From the NCBI GenBank assembly GCA_020630875.1, contig JAHDIH010000006.1, forward strand, positions 1-64,000: a stretch of 64,000 nucleotides of DNA. The letters are read 5' to 3'. This DNA comes from Deltaproteobacteria bacterium. Lineage in GTDB: Bacteria > Myxococcota_A > Polyangia > Haliangiales > Haliangiaceae. The notes beneath the pieces were generated by a model that had not been told where the DNA came from, searched no databases, and worked only from the letters and a program-made list of their open reading frames with translations. A program made the translations under genes and the position numbers. Shown here in pieces: positions 1 to 9,160 of this stretch; within the stretch, counting starts at the first letter, position 1, and every line of letters starts with the position of its first letter.

Positions 1-3000
1 GGCGAGTACGGGAGCCGAATCGTCTACGGTGAAGTCATATGTTGCAGGAGAAGGGTCGGCGTTGCCGGCGAGGTCGATGGCGCGAACGTCGAAGGTGTAG
101 TCGCCATCGGAAAGTGCGGCGGTAGCATGAGGCGAGGAGCAAGAAGCCCAAGCGGAAGGCGCGCCGCCTTGCGGGTAGACGCGACACTCGTAGGAATCGC
201 CACCACTGAAAGTAAAGTCCGCGGTATCGTCGTTGGTCGGTGAGGTAGGTTGTGAGTCGATGGTGCTTTCCGGCGCAATGTTATCAACTACTATTGCGAG
301 AGTACCCGAGTCCGCAAAATTGCCAGCAAGGTCGGTTTGGCGTGCAAAAATGTTGCTAGAAGATATTGTAGAGGCTGGGGTTAGCTGGATGTTACCACCA
401 GTGCAAGTGCCAGAGGCGAGTTGCGTTGGCCCCATGAGGGAAACCGTGTCCCCACTTTCGCAAGAGATATTGAAGCGTGGTGTGTCGTTGTTGGTAATAT
501 CATCGCTGTTAGAGTCGCCACTGTCGTCCAAAAAGAACAAGTCTGGAGTTCCGGGTACTTCTGCAACGGTATCGATAGTGATAGAGATGTTTTGACTCGA
601 AGTGTTGCCGGCTAGGTCGGTCTGTTCTGCAGTGAGTAATGAGATTCCATTGGGCATTTGGATCGTCGTGATTGTAATAGAACCACCGGAGCAAACGCCC
701 GTCCCCGGAGTGCCTCCAAAGGCACTAAGTTCAACGTTTAAACCATCTTCACAGGTCACAACAATATCAGGCGTATCGTCGCTGGTGATGTTGTCTGTAT
801 CTGAGACTCCGCTATCTGTGGCAGCCGTCATATCAGGTACGCCAACTACAGGAGCTACTGTATCGATGACGACGGCCAAGTTTCCGGATGTGACGGTATG
901 AGTCCCATCGTATTCTTGTGCGAATAGGTTTCCAGTTGTGATTGAGCTAGAGGCTGTAAGGGTGATGTTGTTTCCCGCTGTGCACGTCCCAGATGCCAGC
1001 GTTGTTGTCCCTTGCAATAGCGTCACGGTACTTCCAGCATCACAGGTGATTAAGAAACGCGGCGTAGTGTTGTTGGTGATGTCGTCGGTGTCCGATATTC
1101 CGCTGTCGTCAGCGGCCAGCATGTTAGGAATGCCTGGTGGGGTAAACGTGCAGCCATCCTCCCAATCGGGATCCAGCCCGTTGAGCCACGTGCGAAGGGC
1201 GCTATCGCCGCCATCGGTGAAGCAGTTATTGCCGCTGAGATCCAAGGTTGTGAGACTCGTGAGGTTGTTGTCCATGGAACTTGGCAAGGCGCCACCTAAG
1301 TTGCAATCGTTGGCGAGAAACCTTTGAAGTGACGCTAGGCCATAGATGTCTCCCCCGATTAGGCCGTTTATTCCAGGGTTTCGACTGATGTCCAGCGTGA
1401 GCAAATTTGGCATTTTGCCAACATCGATATTGGTCATGGAAATGGCATTTTGACGTAAGTTTAGCGTTTCCAAACGTTCGAAGTTTTCAAAAAACTTGAA
1501 ATCAGCATCAGCTAGAGTCACGTTGTTGTTTGGCATCTCTATCGATTCCACAAAATCAACGCCAGAAACGTTAGTTAAACTCAAGCCAAACCATGGTTGA
1601 TTGGTGGACCACCAATTGGTGTCATTGGTCCATAGTGCAACGTCTTGATCTTTAGTGTGCCAATCGTACAGCAGGGCGCACTCGTACGGATCCATCTGCT
1701 TACTGGGGCATGGCACGCACTCAGCTCCATCGCCAGGGCAATGGTAACCGGGTTCGGTTTCGCAATACTGATCGCAGCCATCATTGTTAGACTTTCCGCC
1801 ATCGTCGCACTGTTCGGTTCCCTCGATGATACCATTGCCGCAGGTAGAAATTTCTGTACAATTGTCTTCGACTCCGTCGAGGTAGAGGTTGCCGTGTAGG
1901 CCCGGTATTCTTAGGCAGCGAATTCCTGCGGCGGGAGCATTGATTTGATGGTTTTGTATTTCACCACCTAACTTGGTTTGCAACAGGTACTTTTCCGCCG
2001 AACCGGTACAATTGACGTTGCTCCAACCTTCGATTTGAACGAGCCGCCCTTCTTGCGTTCCTAAGTAAACGTTAATCGTAGAACCCTGAGGAGCCAAAGA
2101 CTGCAGATGAACGTCAGAAGATTCCTCTGCGTCGCACGTTGCAAATGCGCCGTCCCAACCGTTGCCAATGTTGCCAATGTTGCTGCAACCTGAGTCGACC
2201 GTAATGGGATTACTGTCGCACTCGACCTGCTCGCAGTCTTCTACGTACAGAGCGTCAATTTGAAAGTCTCCGCTTCCGCTGCCGCGCGAAAAGTCAATTC
2301 TGCCGATCCCTGATGCGTAGGGAGCAAGGTCTTCGGTTTGGTACAATCCTGTGCATGTAAATTGTCCAGCTAGTCCCGTGCCGTTGTAACTATATTCGAG
2401 TTTGTCACCTGCAGTTTCGCAAATGAATCGTGCCGTAAGCGTGTTTCCGGCAGGCATTTCGGTGGTTTCGTCGGGCATGTGATAGAGTTCCAAACTTGTC
2501 GCTCCCGGACCGTTCATCTGTGCATTGTCTCCATCGGGAAGCAGCAAGGCACCGATGGGATTATTTACATTATTTGGGTTTTTGTAACGGTTGAACGCGC
2601 ACCTGTCGATGCAGTTCCAAGTTATGGAGTCTACTTCGCAATTGGCGCTGTTGGAGCCCGGGGTGTGCACACTGATTTGGTCTGAGGTGGAGTTGAAATT
2701 AAGCGGAAGTTCGGTCCACGTGGTTCCCACGGTGAAGTCTTGACCGATTCCCACAGGCGAACCGTGTCGGTAACCGGTAATGGTGAGTCCCTGCCCCGCG
2801 GCCATACATCGGGCTCGAGTGGTTACCGTATGGCCCGTGTTAATCGTGCGTTGGCCATTGGCAAATACCGCAACATTGGGTGGTAGTATGGCTCCTTGAT
2901 CGTTTGACAGTCCGAGTAAATGTGCATGGTCCGAACCGCCGGTATTAGAATCAATCTCTTTCATCGCGCATGCCGAATCCCCCAAATCGAGCGCACCTCC

Positions 3001-3945
3001 GCCTGGCCCGCAAGTTGCTACGTTACTTTGATGAATCACCGCATCGACCCAACAGTTGTCGTTACCAAGAGCACTTAACACCTCTGCTTTGACGGCAATA
3101 AAGGGCGCAGAAAGTAGTGATGCTTCGAAGCTGGTAGACGAGCCGCCTGGTCCGGAAAAAAGGTCAACTTCAAGAGTTTGTCCGAGGCTGCTCCCTACCA
3201 GTCGCAACGTGAGCCCATCACTTATTGTCTCGCAAGATGTGTAAAATATCGCGGGCTGTCCTGCCGGCAGTGTGACATTGAAATTACCTTGCAACTTTTC
3301 ACCTGGAACCAGAAGAGCCCCGACGTTGTCGGCAGCATTAGCTGCGGACGCATGTCCTGGACTCATCGTCACGGCATTAAGTCCGCAAGACCCACCGCCG
3401 CCGCCCCCGCCGCTACAATACTTGCCTACAGAATCGACCCAGCAAGCTCGAGTGTTAAAATTCCTCGCTCGAATCGTAACGAATGAAGCCGACTCTAGAG
3501 TGGCCTGGTTACTGAAAACTGCTGACTCCCAATCGGATGGATTTGGGGGATTGGCGGACGAGCTTGTTTGAAAAACGTTTCCTTGGTCAATTAGCCCGCC
3601 GCTTGCGTTGTACAAAAAGTAGTCGAATCCGTTTTGGGCACTGATCTCTGCGGTGCACGCAAAACGGACTTCAATTGCCTCGCCCACGGCGATGGGCTGC
3701 GGGAATGTACCGCTGACCAAATTTTGAGTTGCCATGCATCGCGCTCCCGCATCGTCCGGGGCACCTTCGGCAGCGTTTATCGGAGAGCAAGTGGATGAAA
3801 AGTCCCAAACGTTTATGGCTCCTCCTCCACAAATCGCTTTGTAGGAGTCGGTAAAGAAGTTTTCTCCCGCGGTCTTTTTTTCCCCACAAGAAGTCAAAAA
3901 AGCGATTAGGCATGCCACGCCGATATGGGTTTTAATGCGGTACAA
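1..3945 (-). CDS. Giant modular secreted lipoprotein, partial (runs off left edge)
   Basis: Reading the minus strand from a TTG at 3945 gives one frame with no stop to position 1, at least 1315 codons; the C-terminus lies outside the window. A lipoprotein signal ends LTSC at residue 20. Next come about four beta-sandwich-like modules of ~130 residues, each closing with a similar motif (ACWVDSV, NCWVDAV, NCEVDSI, QIDALYVEDC near residues 170, 300, 437, 560), with a poly-Gly linker near 180. A Myxococcus-type cysteine-rich repeat (CGNGIIEGTEQCDDGG) lies near 700-755, a leucine-rich stretch near 820-930, then three Ig-like repeats of ~100 residues (DDSGISDTDDITNN type) and a fourth Ig-like domain. 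The likely role is a surface adhesin or binding protein; the ligand is unknown. TTG at 3948 or 3963 is also possible; none has a clear ribosome site. Confidence 0.85.
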   Translation of the reverse strand, partial: MYRIKTHIGVACLIAFLTSCGEKKTAGENFFTDSYKAICGGGAINVWDFSSTCSPINAAEGAPDDAGARCMATQNLVSGTFPQPIAVGEAIEVRFACTAEISAQNGFDYFLYNASGGLIDQGNVFQTSSSANPPNPSDWESAVFSNQATLESASFVTIRARNFNTRACWVDSVGKYCSGGGGGGGSCGLNAVTMSPGHASAANAADNVGALLVPGEKLQGNFNVTLPAGQPAIFYTSCETISDGLTLRLVGSSLGQTLEVDLFSGPGGSSTSFEASLLSAPFIAVKAEVLSALGNDNCWVDAVIHQSNVATCGPGGGALDLGDSACAMKEIDSNTGGSDHAHLLGLSNDQGAILPPNVAVFANGQRTINTGHTVTTRARCMAAGQGLTITGYRHGSPVGIGQDFTVGTTWTELPLNFNSTSDQISVHTPGSNSANCEVDSITWNCIDRCAFNRYKNPNNVNNPIGALLLPDGDNAQMNGPGATSLELYHMPDETTEMPAGNTLTARFICETAGDKLEYSYNGTGLAGQFTCTGLYQTEDLAPYASGIGRIDFSRGSGSGDFQIDALYVEDCEQVECDSNPITVDSGCSNIGNIGNGWDGAFATCDAEESSDVHLQSLAPQGSTINVYLGTQEGRLVQIEGWSNVNCTGSAEKYLLQTKLGGEIQNHQINAPAAGIRCLRIPGLHGNLYLDGVEDNCTEISTCGNGIIEGTEQCDDGGKSNNDGCDQYCETEPGYHCPGDGAECVPCPSKQMDPYECALLYDWHTKDQDVALWTNDTNWWSTNQPWFGLSLTNVSGVDFVESIEMPNNNVTLADADFKFFENFERLETLNLRQNAISMTNIDVGKMPNLLTLDISRNPGINGLIGGDIYGLASLQRFLANDCNLGGALPSSMDNNLTSLTTLDLSGNNCFTDGGDSALRTWLNGLDPDWEDGCTFTPPGIPNMLAADDSGISDTDDITNNTTPRFLITCDAGSTVTLLQGTTTLASGTCTAGNNITLTASSSITTGNLFAQEYDGTHTVTSGNLAVVIDTVAPVVGVPDMTAATDSGVSDTDNITSDDTPDIVVTCEDGLNVELSAFGGTPGTGVCSGGSITITTIQMPNGISLLTAEQTDLAGNTSSQNISITIDTVAEVPGTPDLFFLDDSGDSNSDDITNNDTPRFNISCESGDTVSLMGPTQLASGTCTGGNIQLTPASTISSSNIFARQTDLAGNFADSGTLAIVVDNIAPESTIDSQPTSPTNDDTADFTFSGGDSYECRVYPQGGAPSAWASCSSPHATAALSDGDYTFDVRAIDLAGNADPSPATYDFTVDDSAPVLA

Positions 3946-4001
3946 CAACTGTAATTGTATCAATTAGATGAGTTGCAGTCATTCGACATAGTGATGCATG
4001 T

Positions 4002-5183
4002 TCACATTTTTGTGGTTTTATTTCGAGCACATAGAAGCATGAAAGCGCACATTGCCGTGAGTGAGGTGAGAGCTATTCCGACGTAGGCGAAGGTGGTGTG
4101 AAAGCCGTTCATGTCGGTGATCGTGCCGATTAATGGAGTCAAAAGTAAAAAACTTAATCGAAACGATAAGCTACGCAAGGAGAGGTAACCCGCTCGCTCA
4201 CCGGAAGGGATAAGTTTTTGCTCTTCGGCGTTAAGTGCCGGGCCGAAAATGCCACGCATGGTAGTCAAGCAATAGTACCACGCGAACCCAAACGTCGCGT
4301 GCGACAGGGCCAGTCCCGCGTACCCTGTCATTAAAAGTATGAGGGACACGCACAAAAGTGCCAGTAGACCAAACCGTTTTACGATAGAAGCGCTGGCAAG
4401 CGAAGCAAGCGCCACGTTGTAATTGGCTATTGCCCAGATGATTCCAATGGCGTAATCAGAGTTTCCAAGTTCGATGGCATGAAGTGGAATGAGCCAAACC
4501 GGAATAAACGAAGCAAGTCCGAGGGCAATCACTAGCAAAAACGTGTTTCGTAGTTCTCTGTTGTTCCAAGAATACGTCATCATTGCTAACGCATGCTTGG
4601 TATGACTGTCTACCTTTTTGAGGTTGACGGTGATCCCTTGCAGCTGAGTCATTAGCAACGCTCCTGTCAAATACAAGCAAGCCTGAATCAGAAATGGGAC
4701 CGAGGGGTGAATCGTGAAAATGACTCCTGCAGCAAGGGCTGCCGTGGCTTCTCCAGACTGCCCCCAAAAGCGCATTCTACCGCTGTAGGTGGCAAAATCT
4801 CCTTCCAGCTTGTGAATTTTTAGAGACTCGTAGAGCATGGCCGAATCCGTACCGGAAGCTAGTGAAATAGAAATACCGAGAAAAACTTCCGCGACGATTA
4901 CGGTCGCGACCGAGTGTGCTATTCCGTAGATTGTCCACCCTATTGCCCCAACCAAAAACGAAGTAACCAACGCTTGTTTGTAGCCCATTCGGTCGGCCAA
5001 ATAACCCGACGGAAACTCAAAAACCGCGACGACCAAACCAAACGAACCTTCGACGAGAAGTATTTCGGTCATGGTGAGGCCTATGTGGCGCTTAAGAAAT
5101 AGCGTGATAATTGCCACCGGCAACAGAGACATTTGCAGCGCCTTGCCTGCGTACAGGAGACGGATGTTTTTTGCAGCGGGCAA
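4002..5183 (-). CDS. MFS transporter
   Basis: A 393-residue inner-membrane protein with about twelve hydrophobic segments, the usual size of the major facilitator superfamily. The loop after the second segment carries a motif A variant (GYLADRMGYKQAL, near residues 59-71), which supports the family. The substrate cannot be told from sequence. The start is TTG at 5183; an in-frame stop lies a few codons upstream and the next Met falls inside the first membrane segment. It is 27 bp downstream of the five-cysteine protein gene on the same strand, so it is probably the last gene of the YihY-led operon. Confidence 0.85.
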   Translation of the reverse strand: MPAAKNIRLLYAGKALQMSLLPVAIITLFLKRHIGLTMTEILLVEGSFGLVVAVFEFPSGYLADRMGYKQALVTSFLVGAIGWTIYGIAHSVATVIVAEVFLGISISLASGTDSAMLYESLKIHKLEGDFATYSGRMRFWGQSGEATAALAAGVIFTIHPSVPFLIQACLYLTGALLMTQLQGITVNLKKVDSHTKHALAMMTYSWNNRELRNTFLLVIALGLASFIPVWLIPLHAIELGNSDYAIGIIWAIANYNVALASLASASIVKRFGLLALLCVSLILLMTGYAGLALSHATFGFAWYYCLTTMRGIFGPALNAEEQKLIPSGERAGYLSLRSLSFRLSFLLLTPLIGTITDMNGFHTTFAYVGIALTSLTAMCAFMLLCARNKTTKM

Positions 5184-5210
5184 CGTGAGTCGCGGATACC
5201 ACGACTCGTG

Positions 5211-5780
5211 CTAAAATAGGGGGCTCTTTTTAGGGCGATGAATAATTCCGCCTTGAATCTTGCGGCGAACTTTAGGCTTGATGGCAACTTTTCCTTTTGT
5301 CTTGTTACGCTTTGGCAGGACTCTAGGAGAGCTATGGTTCGCCGGGACCTCGGCTGGCATGTGAAGGGAAGCTTGCTCGACCGTTTCTGTTAACTGGCAG
5401 TGCGCGCCGTCTATCGCTTCGCTAGCAGATGTTTCTTTCCACAAGAAGGCCGCAGTAATTAGGGACGCAGCGGCGGCAGCGGCCATCGCAAAGGTAAGCC
5501 AGGTTTTTCGCGCGACGTGTTTCAGTTTGGCTGCCAGCCCTACAGGGCAGTCTTCTGCCAGCACTTTACCATCGCTCCGTTGGTACAGCCGTCCGCAGAA
5601 ATTACCATTGGAATCAGCAATAAGGGTGAAAATTTCATCTTCCTTCATTTCAGTAAGGTCGTAGACGTTCTTCTCGCAATGGCCGCAAAATCGCGTTCTT
5701 TCGTCTCCGCTCATTTCGTTCCAGTCGGCCGTGCAAGGCGACGCGATTTCCAGTTGATCGAGGATGTTGAATTTAGCCAT
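5211..5780 (-). CDS. Five-cysteine N-terminal domain membrane protein (paralogue 1)
   Basis: 189 residues. The first ~80 residues carry a fixed cysteine pattern: C16, C32-x2-C35 (RFCGHCEKNVYDL), C62 (GNFCGRLY) and C78 (EDCPVG). One membrane segment follows at about 94-115, then a basic, proline-containing tail rich in Lys/Arg. A similar Cys-rich N-terminal domain is known from uncharacterised Bacteroidetes and deltaproteobacterial proteins; metal or redox binding is plausible but unproven. The domain precedes the membrane segment and has no signal peptide, so it should be cytoplasmic with the tail in the periplasm. Its paralogue is the adjacent upstream gene. Function unknown. Confidence 0.8.
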   Translation of the reverse strand: MAKFNILDQLEIASPCTADWNEMSGDERTRFCGHCEKNVYDLTEMKEDEIFTLIADSNGNFCGRLYQRSDGKVLAEDCPVGLAAKLKHVARKTWLTFAMAAAAAASLITAAFLWKETSASEAIDGAHCQLTETVEQASLHMPAEVPANHSSPRVLPKRNKTKGKVAIKPKVRRKIQGGIIHRPKKSPLF

Positions 5781-5861
5781 GATGTGTATTCAACGTAGTG
5801 GAGCGAATAAAGATCTAAAATAGCCCCGGTTGACTCTGGGGCCAGTCAGAAATTGCAGCGA

Positions 5862-6356
5862 CTAGTTCTCTCCAGGTTCTTCTGCAGTTTCGACACTGAT
5901 ATCGCCCATTAACAATTCTTCATTGACAGTCATCATCTTTCCGAGAAGGTGAATTTCCTCTGGCTCTTCGACTTCGGGAGGCTGATTCTTTTCTGGTTCG
6001 TGAGCACTAGATTTGAAGCTAATGGCCGCAAAAAACAAAGTGGTTACGGTAGCAGCCGCCATCGCCACGTATTTCCAAGAACGAATCATGGCAGCTCGGG
6101 CTTTGGCTTTAAGTCCCACCGGACAGTCTTCGATAAGTACTTTCCCATCGGTTCTTTTGTACAGGCGTCCGCAGAAATTACCGTTGGATTCCGCAATGAG
6201 CTCAAAGATGGCGTCCTCTTCCATTGCAGTGAGATCGTAGACGTTCTTTTCACAAGAGCCGCAAAAACGTTTGGTGTCATCACCAACCATTTTGTTCCAG
6301 TCGGCGGTGCAAGGGGTGGCGATTTCCATTTGGTCCAGAACTTTGAGATGGGTCAT
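5862..6356 (-). CDS. Five-cysteine N-terminal domain membrane protein (paralogue 2)
   Basis: 164 residues, clearly related to the downstream gene over the first ~80 residues, with the same Cys spacing (C16, C32, C35, C62, C78) and the motifs PCTADWNKM, RFCGSCEKNVYDL, GNFCGRLY and EDCPVG. A membrane segment follows at about 92-113. The tail differs: it is acidic (many Glu), while the paralogue's is basic. It starts with ATG, 22 bp after the YihY-family gene, and is 81 bp before paralogue 1. The opposite tail charges suggest the two proteins could pair or have split roles; that is inference. No known function. Confidence 0.8.
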   Translation of the reverse strand: MTHLKVLDQMEIATPCTADWNKMVGDDTKRFCGSCEKNVYDLTAMEEDAIFELIAESNGNFCGRLYKRTDGKVLIEDCPVGLKAKARAAMIRSWKYVAMAAATVTTLFFAAISFKSSAHEPEKNQPPEVEEPEEIHLLGKMMTVNEELLMGDISVETAEEPGEN

Positions 6357-6378
6357 GGTGGTGGAAACGACCCTTTTG

Positions 6379-7212
6379 CTATTTTGGTCTATTTTTTTCG
6401 ATTACTTGTGAAAGCGAGGCCCCAAGGAATAACGCCATCGAGGAGAAGTAGGCCCACATGGCTACAGTCCCCAGCGCGCCGGCTGCTCCATAGGCCGAGG
6501 CCATGTTCGCTGTTTTAGCTAGGTACCAAGCAAGAAGCTCTTTGCTGGCAACGAGAATGGCAGAAGTTGCAGCGGCTCCAATGAACAATGAACGCCACGA
6601 GAGTTTTTTGCCACTAAAGAACTTAAATACAAGCGATACAAGTAGCGACAGCCACACGAACCAAACCGCGATAGCGGCCATTTGGTTGTTGAGCCAAGGC
6701 GCTACCTGATCAACCCAGTTGGAGAGAATCGCCAGAACCGACATTGCAATAGTTGACGCCAGCAGTACAAACCCCAACACCAAGATAAATAGAAGAGAAT
6801 GCAAGCGTTCGGTAAGGTAGGAGCTAATGGGGCCGCGTTTCTTCTCTTTTTGCCATAGCCGGTGCAGCGATATTTTAACCTGGGCAAAAAGGAGCGTGGA
6901 AGTAAAGACCAAAACGCAAATAGAGATGACAGACGATAGTCCCGTTTTTTTACTGTTGGCCGATTCGTTTGTCGCGGTAATGAGCGAGTCGGTAGCTTCA
7001 GCTCCTAGATAAATACGTCCTTGCTCAATCAGCAGATTGGTGGCGGCTTCTCTGCCCCAAACCGTATCAGCGATGGTGAGAATGACGAATAACAAAGGCC
7101 CGACGCTAAGAATCGCATAGAAGGCAAGGGCGGCAGCCATATTGGCACCTCGGTGATGACTGAAGTGCTCAATCGCCTCTTTTATTCGCAAGTAAGGCGT
7201 AGGGAACCGCAT
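6379..7212 (-). CDS. YihY/virulence factor BrkB family inner-membrane protein
   Basis: 277 residues with about six hydrophobic segments. The N-terminal pattern (GANMAAALAFYAILSVGP) and a late Gly/Ala-rich segment with SAYGAAGALGTVAMW are typical of the YihY/UPF0761 family. Members are integral inner-membrane proteins of unresolved function; an early link to RNase BN was withdrawn. It is the first gene of a minus-strand run with the two five-cysteine proteins and the MFS transporter. It diverges from the peptidase gene at 7290 across 77 bp that should hold both promoters. Confidence 0.9.
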   Translation of the reverse strand: MRFPTPYLRIKEAIEHFSHHRGANMAAALAFYAILSVGPLLFVILTIADTVWGREAATNLLIEQGRIYLGAEATDSLITATNESANSKKTGLSSVISICVLVFTSTLLFAQVKISLHRLWQKEKKRGPISSYLTERLHSLLFILVLGFVLLASTIAMSVLAILSNWVDQVAPWLNNQMAAIAVWFVWLSLLVSLVFKFFSGKKLSWRSLFIGAAATSAILVASKELLAWYLAKTANMASAYGAAGALGTVAMWAYFSSMALFLGASLSQVIEKNRPK

Positions 7213-7289
7213 GGTCGATTGAATCGTGAATTCCTAGGATTTACTACTCTATCATTGGAAAAAAGTAGGTTTGCCGTTAGAACGATTCT

Positions 7290-8531
7290 ATGCGTTTGCT
7301 ATTGTTTGTACTTTTGCTCGTGCTGTCGTCTTGCAAATCGAATCCGAGCGTTGAACCTATCGTCAATTGGAACAGCGACCTTCAGCACGTGCGACTCGAT
7401 CTTGACCGGGAGCTGCAATCTGCAGTCATGACCTTAGACTTTCAAGCATTGAGTGACGGCTTGTCTCTTGAGACCAAAAATCTGTCCATTACTTCTGCCA
7501 TGCTCGATGGATCTCCTGTGGAGTTTTTGGTTGACGGCGGTCGCACCGACTTCGCTACTCCAGAGGGAAGTGGAACTTTAGAAATAGAGTATGGGTATCA
7601 GCAGGCGACGGACTATAACGGATTTTTGGACGAGTTCTCTTTTTTGTGGCCCTACCATTGTGGCGCCGCAATGCCTTGTAAGTCATCTCCTGAAGATGGC
7701 ATCACGTTTGAACTCTTAGTTGAATCGGCGATTCAGGAAAAGGTAGAGCATCCGTCTCCTTCGTACATGCTTGCATGGGCTTTGGACAATCACACCTATA
7801 CAAAGTTGGGGACCACGCCGGCTGGAACGGAAGTTGGCTTTTATGCGTTACCCAACGGACAAACCGCCGGTCAAGCAGGGAGTGCCAACCTGCTTGCGGC
7901 GTTCGAGTGGCTAGAGACTACGCTCGGCCCTTACCCATACGGGAAGAAAGCGGCGTCTGTGGAAGTCGCTTGGGGCGAGGGCGCTTTTGGGGGAATGGAA
8001 CATCACCCTTATTGGCACATTGGAAGCGACAGTTTTGCCGATGAAGAAACCCATGTCCATGAAGCGGTCCATGGTTGGTTTGGCAATGGTATTAGAATGA
8101 AATGCTGGGAGGATTTTGTGTTATCCGAAGGCGTCACCACCTACCTGTCTATTCGCGCTCTTGAAGCAGTAGGAGGACCATCACTTTGGCAAGAATTAGA
8201 TAGTCGGTTGCAGTCCATCCAAGGAAGCAACAATAAAGTAGCCTGGCCTGCTGGATGCAACAGTGTAGACATTATCGAATCAGGGCTTTACAGCGATGCG
8301 CCTTACACCAAAGGTGCCCTCTTTTTAAAGTCCGTAGCCGACGTGGTAGGTGCGGAAGTTCTTGACCAAACATTGAGCGGCTTTTTTGCCAAGCACAAAG
8401 GTAAGGCCATGAGATTCCAAGACCTACTCGATGAAATAAAAGTGGAAACGAATTTTGACGTGAACGCCTGCGCAATAAAGTGGCTTCGCGATTTGTCCCC
8501 GCAGGGACACGAACTCGTTTGCGTTAACTAG
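7290..8531 (+). CDS. M1-family-like metallopeptidase lipoprotein
   Basis: 413 residues. The N-terminus is a short lipoprotein signal ending LSSC. The zinc site is HEAVH (His257, His261) followed 18 residues later by Glu280 in WEDFVLSEG, the HExxH-x18-E arrangement of peptidase family M1. An upstream GGMEHH segment stands where M1 enzymes have the GxMEN exopeptidase motif, so an aminopeptidase role is likely but the motif is altered. It is shorter than usual M1 enzymes (about 600-850 residues) and lacks the long C-terminal helical domain. Probably membrane-anchored in the periplasm. It overlaps the convergent dioxygenase gene by 4 bp. Confidence 0.88.
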   Translation: MRLLLFVLLLVLSSCKSNPSVEPIVNWNSDLQHVRLDLDRELQSAVMTLDFQALSDGLSLETKNLSITSAMLDGSPVEFLVDGGRTDFATPEGSGTLEIEYGYQQATDYNGFLDEFSFLWPYHCGAAMPCKSSPEDGITFELLVESAIQEKVEHPSPSYMLAWALDNHTYTKLGTTPAGTEVGFYALPNGQTAGQAGSANLLAAFEWLETTLGPYPYGKKAASVEVAWGEGAFGGMEHHPYWHIGSDSFADEETHVHEAVHGWFGNGIRMKCWEDFVLSEGVTTYLSIRALEAVGGPSLWQELDSRLQSIQGSNNKVAWPAGCNSVDIIESGLYSDAPYTKGALFLKSVADVVGAEVLDQTLSGFFAKHKGKAMRFQDLLDEIKVETNFDVNACAIKWLRDLSPQGHELVCVN

Positions 8532-9115
8532 ATTACGAAGTCAAAGTTGGCCCTTAAGTTTTGCCTCATTCTTTCAGGGGGCAGGGTGCAGCCACTTGGT
8601 CCAGGTCGAACGTTAAGTACCAGTTCGGGTTTAAACCAAGGGTCAACTTTGTTGTAGGGGTCTGCCGAAAAGTACAGTTGCGTGGTGAGCCCTTGATACC
8701 CAGGCTTGGAGAGCTTCACGTGTATGTGCGCGGGACGAAACGTGTTTCCGTTTAAGTACCGTCCAGGCTTGATGGTGCGGAATACGTAGATTCCTCTTTG
8801 ATTAGTAGCGACTTTTCCGCGATGGGCGAAACCCTTTTGGTCGTAGCTTCCATCGTGGGAGGCGTGCCAAATGTCGAGGATGGCTCCGGAAATGAGCCTG
8901 CAGTTTTTGTCGCGAACACTACCGGAAACGACGATGACTTCGCCAACACTTCCCTGCAGGTTACTATTGTTTGGTGCTCCAGGTTTGTAATACGGACCTT
9001 CTATATCGGCAGGTGTTTGAGGTTGGCACTTGGGAGCAGCACTAACCACTCTTGCAAGTGCGAGTGTCGTTAGGCTAAGTCCAGAAATGGTGAGAAATTG
9101 TCTTCTGTTATTCAT
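8528..9115 (-). CDS. Tat-exported intradiol ring-cleavage dioxygenase-like protein
   Basis: 195 residues. The N-terminus NNRRQFLTISG followed by a hydrophobic stretch and SAA is a twin-arginine signal, so the protein should be folded with its metal before export. The body matches the catechol/protocatechuate dioxygenase fold: GPYYKPGAP, then ILDIWHASHDGSYD (first iron Tyr), then RPAHIHVKL carrying the two iron His, with a second Tyr in GRYLNGN just before. These are non-haem Fe(III) enzymes that cleave catechol rings between the hydroxyls. The substrate of exported members is mostly unknown. A terminator separates it from the gene pair upstream. Confidence 0.88.
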   Translation of the reverse strand: MNNRRQFLTISGLSLTTLALARVVSAAPKCQPQTPADIEGPYYKPGAPNNSNLQGSVGEVIVVSGSVRDKNCRLISGAILDIWHASHDGSYDQKGFAHRGKVATNQRGIYVFRTIKPGRYLNGNTFRPAHIHVKLSKPGYQGLTTQLYFSADPYNKVDPWFKPELVLNVRPGPSGCTLPPERMRQNLRANFDFVI

Positions 9116-9125
9116 GATGTTTCTT

Positions 9126-9152
9126 GAAAAAAGGGCGCCGAATAGGCGCCCT
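9126..9152 (-). terminator. Rho-independent terminator
   Basis: On the minus strand the arms AGGGCGCC and GGCGCCCT (9145-9152 and 9132-9139) form an 8-bp GC-rich stem with a 5-nt loop, followed by a run of six T. It lies between the stop of the 9161 gene and the start of the dioxygenase gene, so it ends the two-gene secreted-protein operon. Confidence 0.85.
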
Positions 9153-9160
9153 AGATTTAC

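Noticed and set aside
3671..3913. A short minus-strand gene starting MPNRFFDFLWGKK
   Set aside because: It is a shadow in another frame of the giant left-edge gene, which has a lipoprotein signal in the correct frame.
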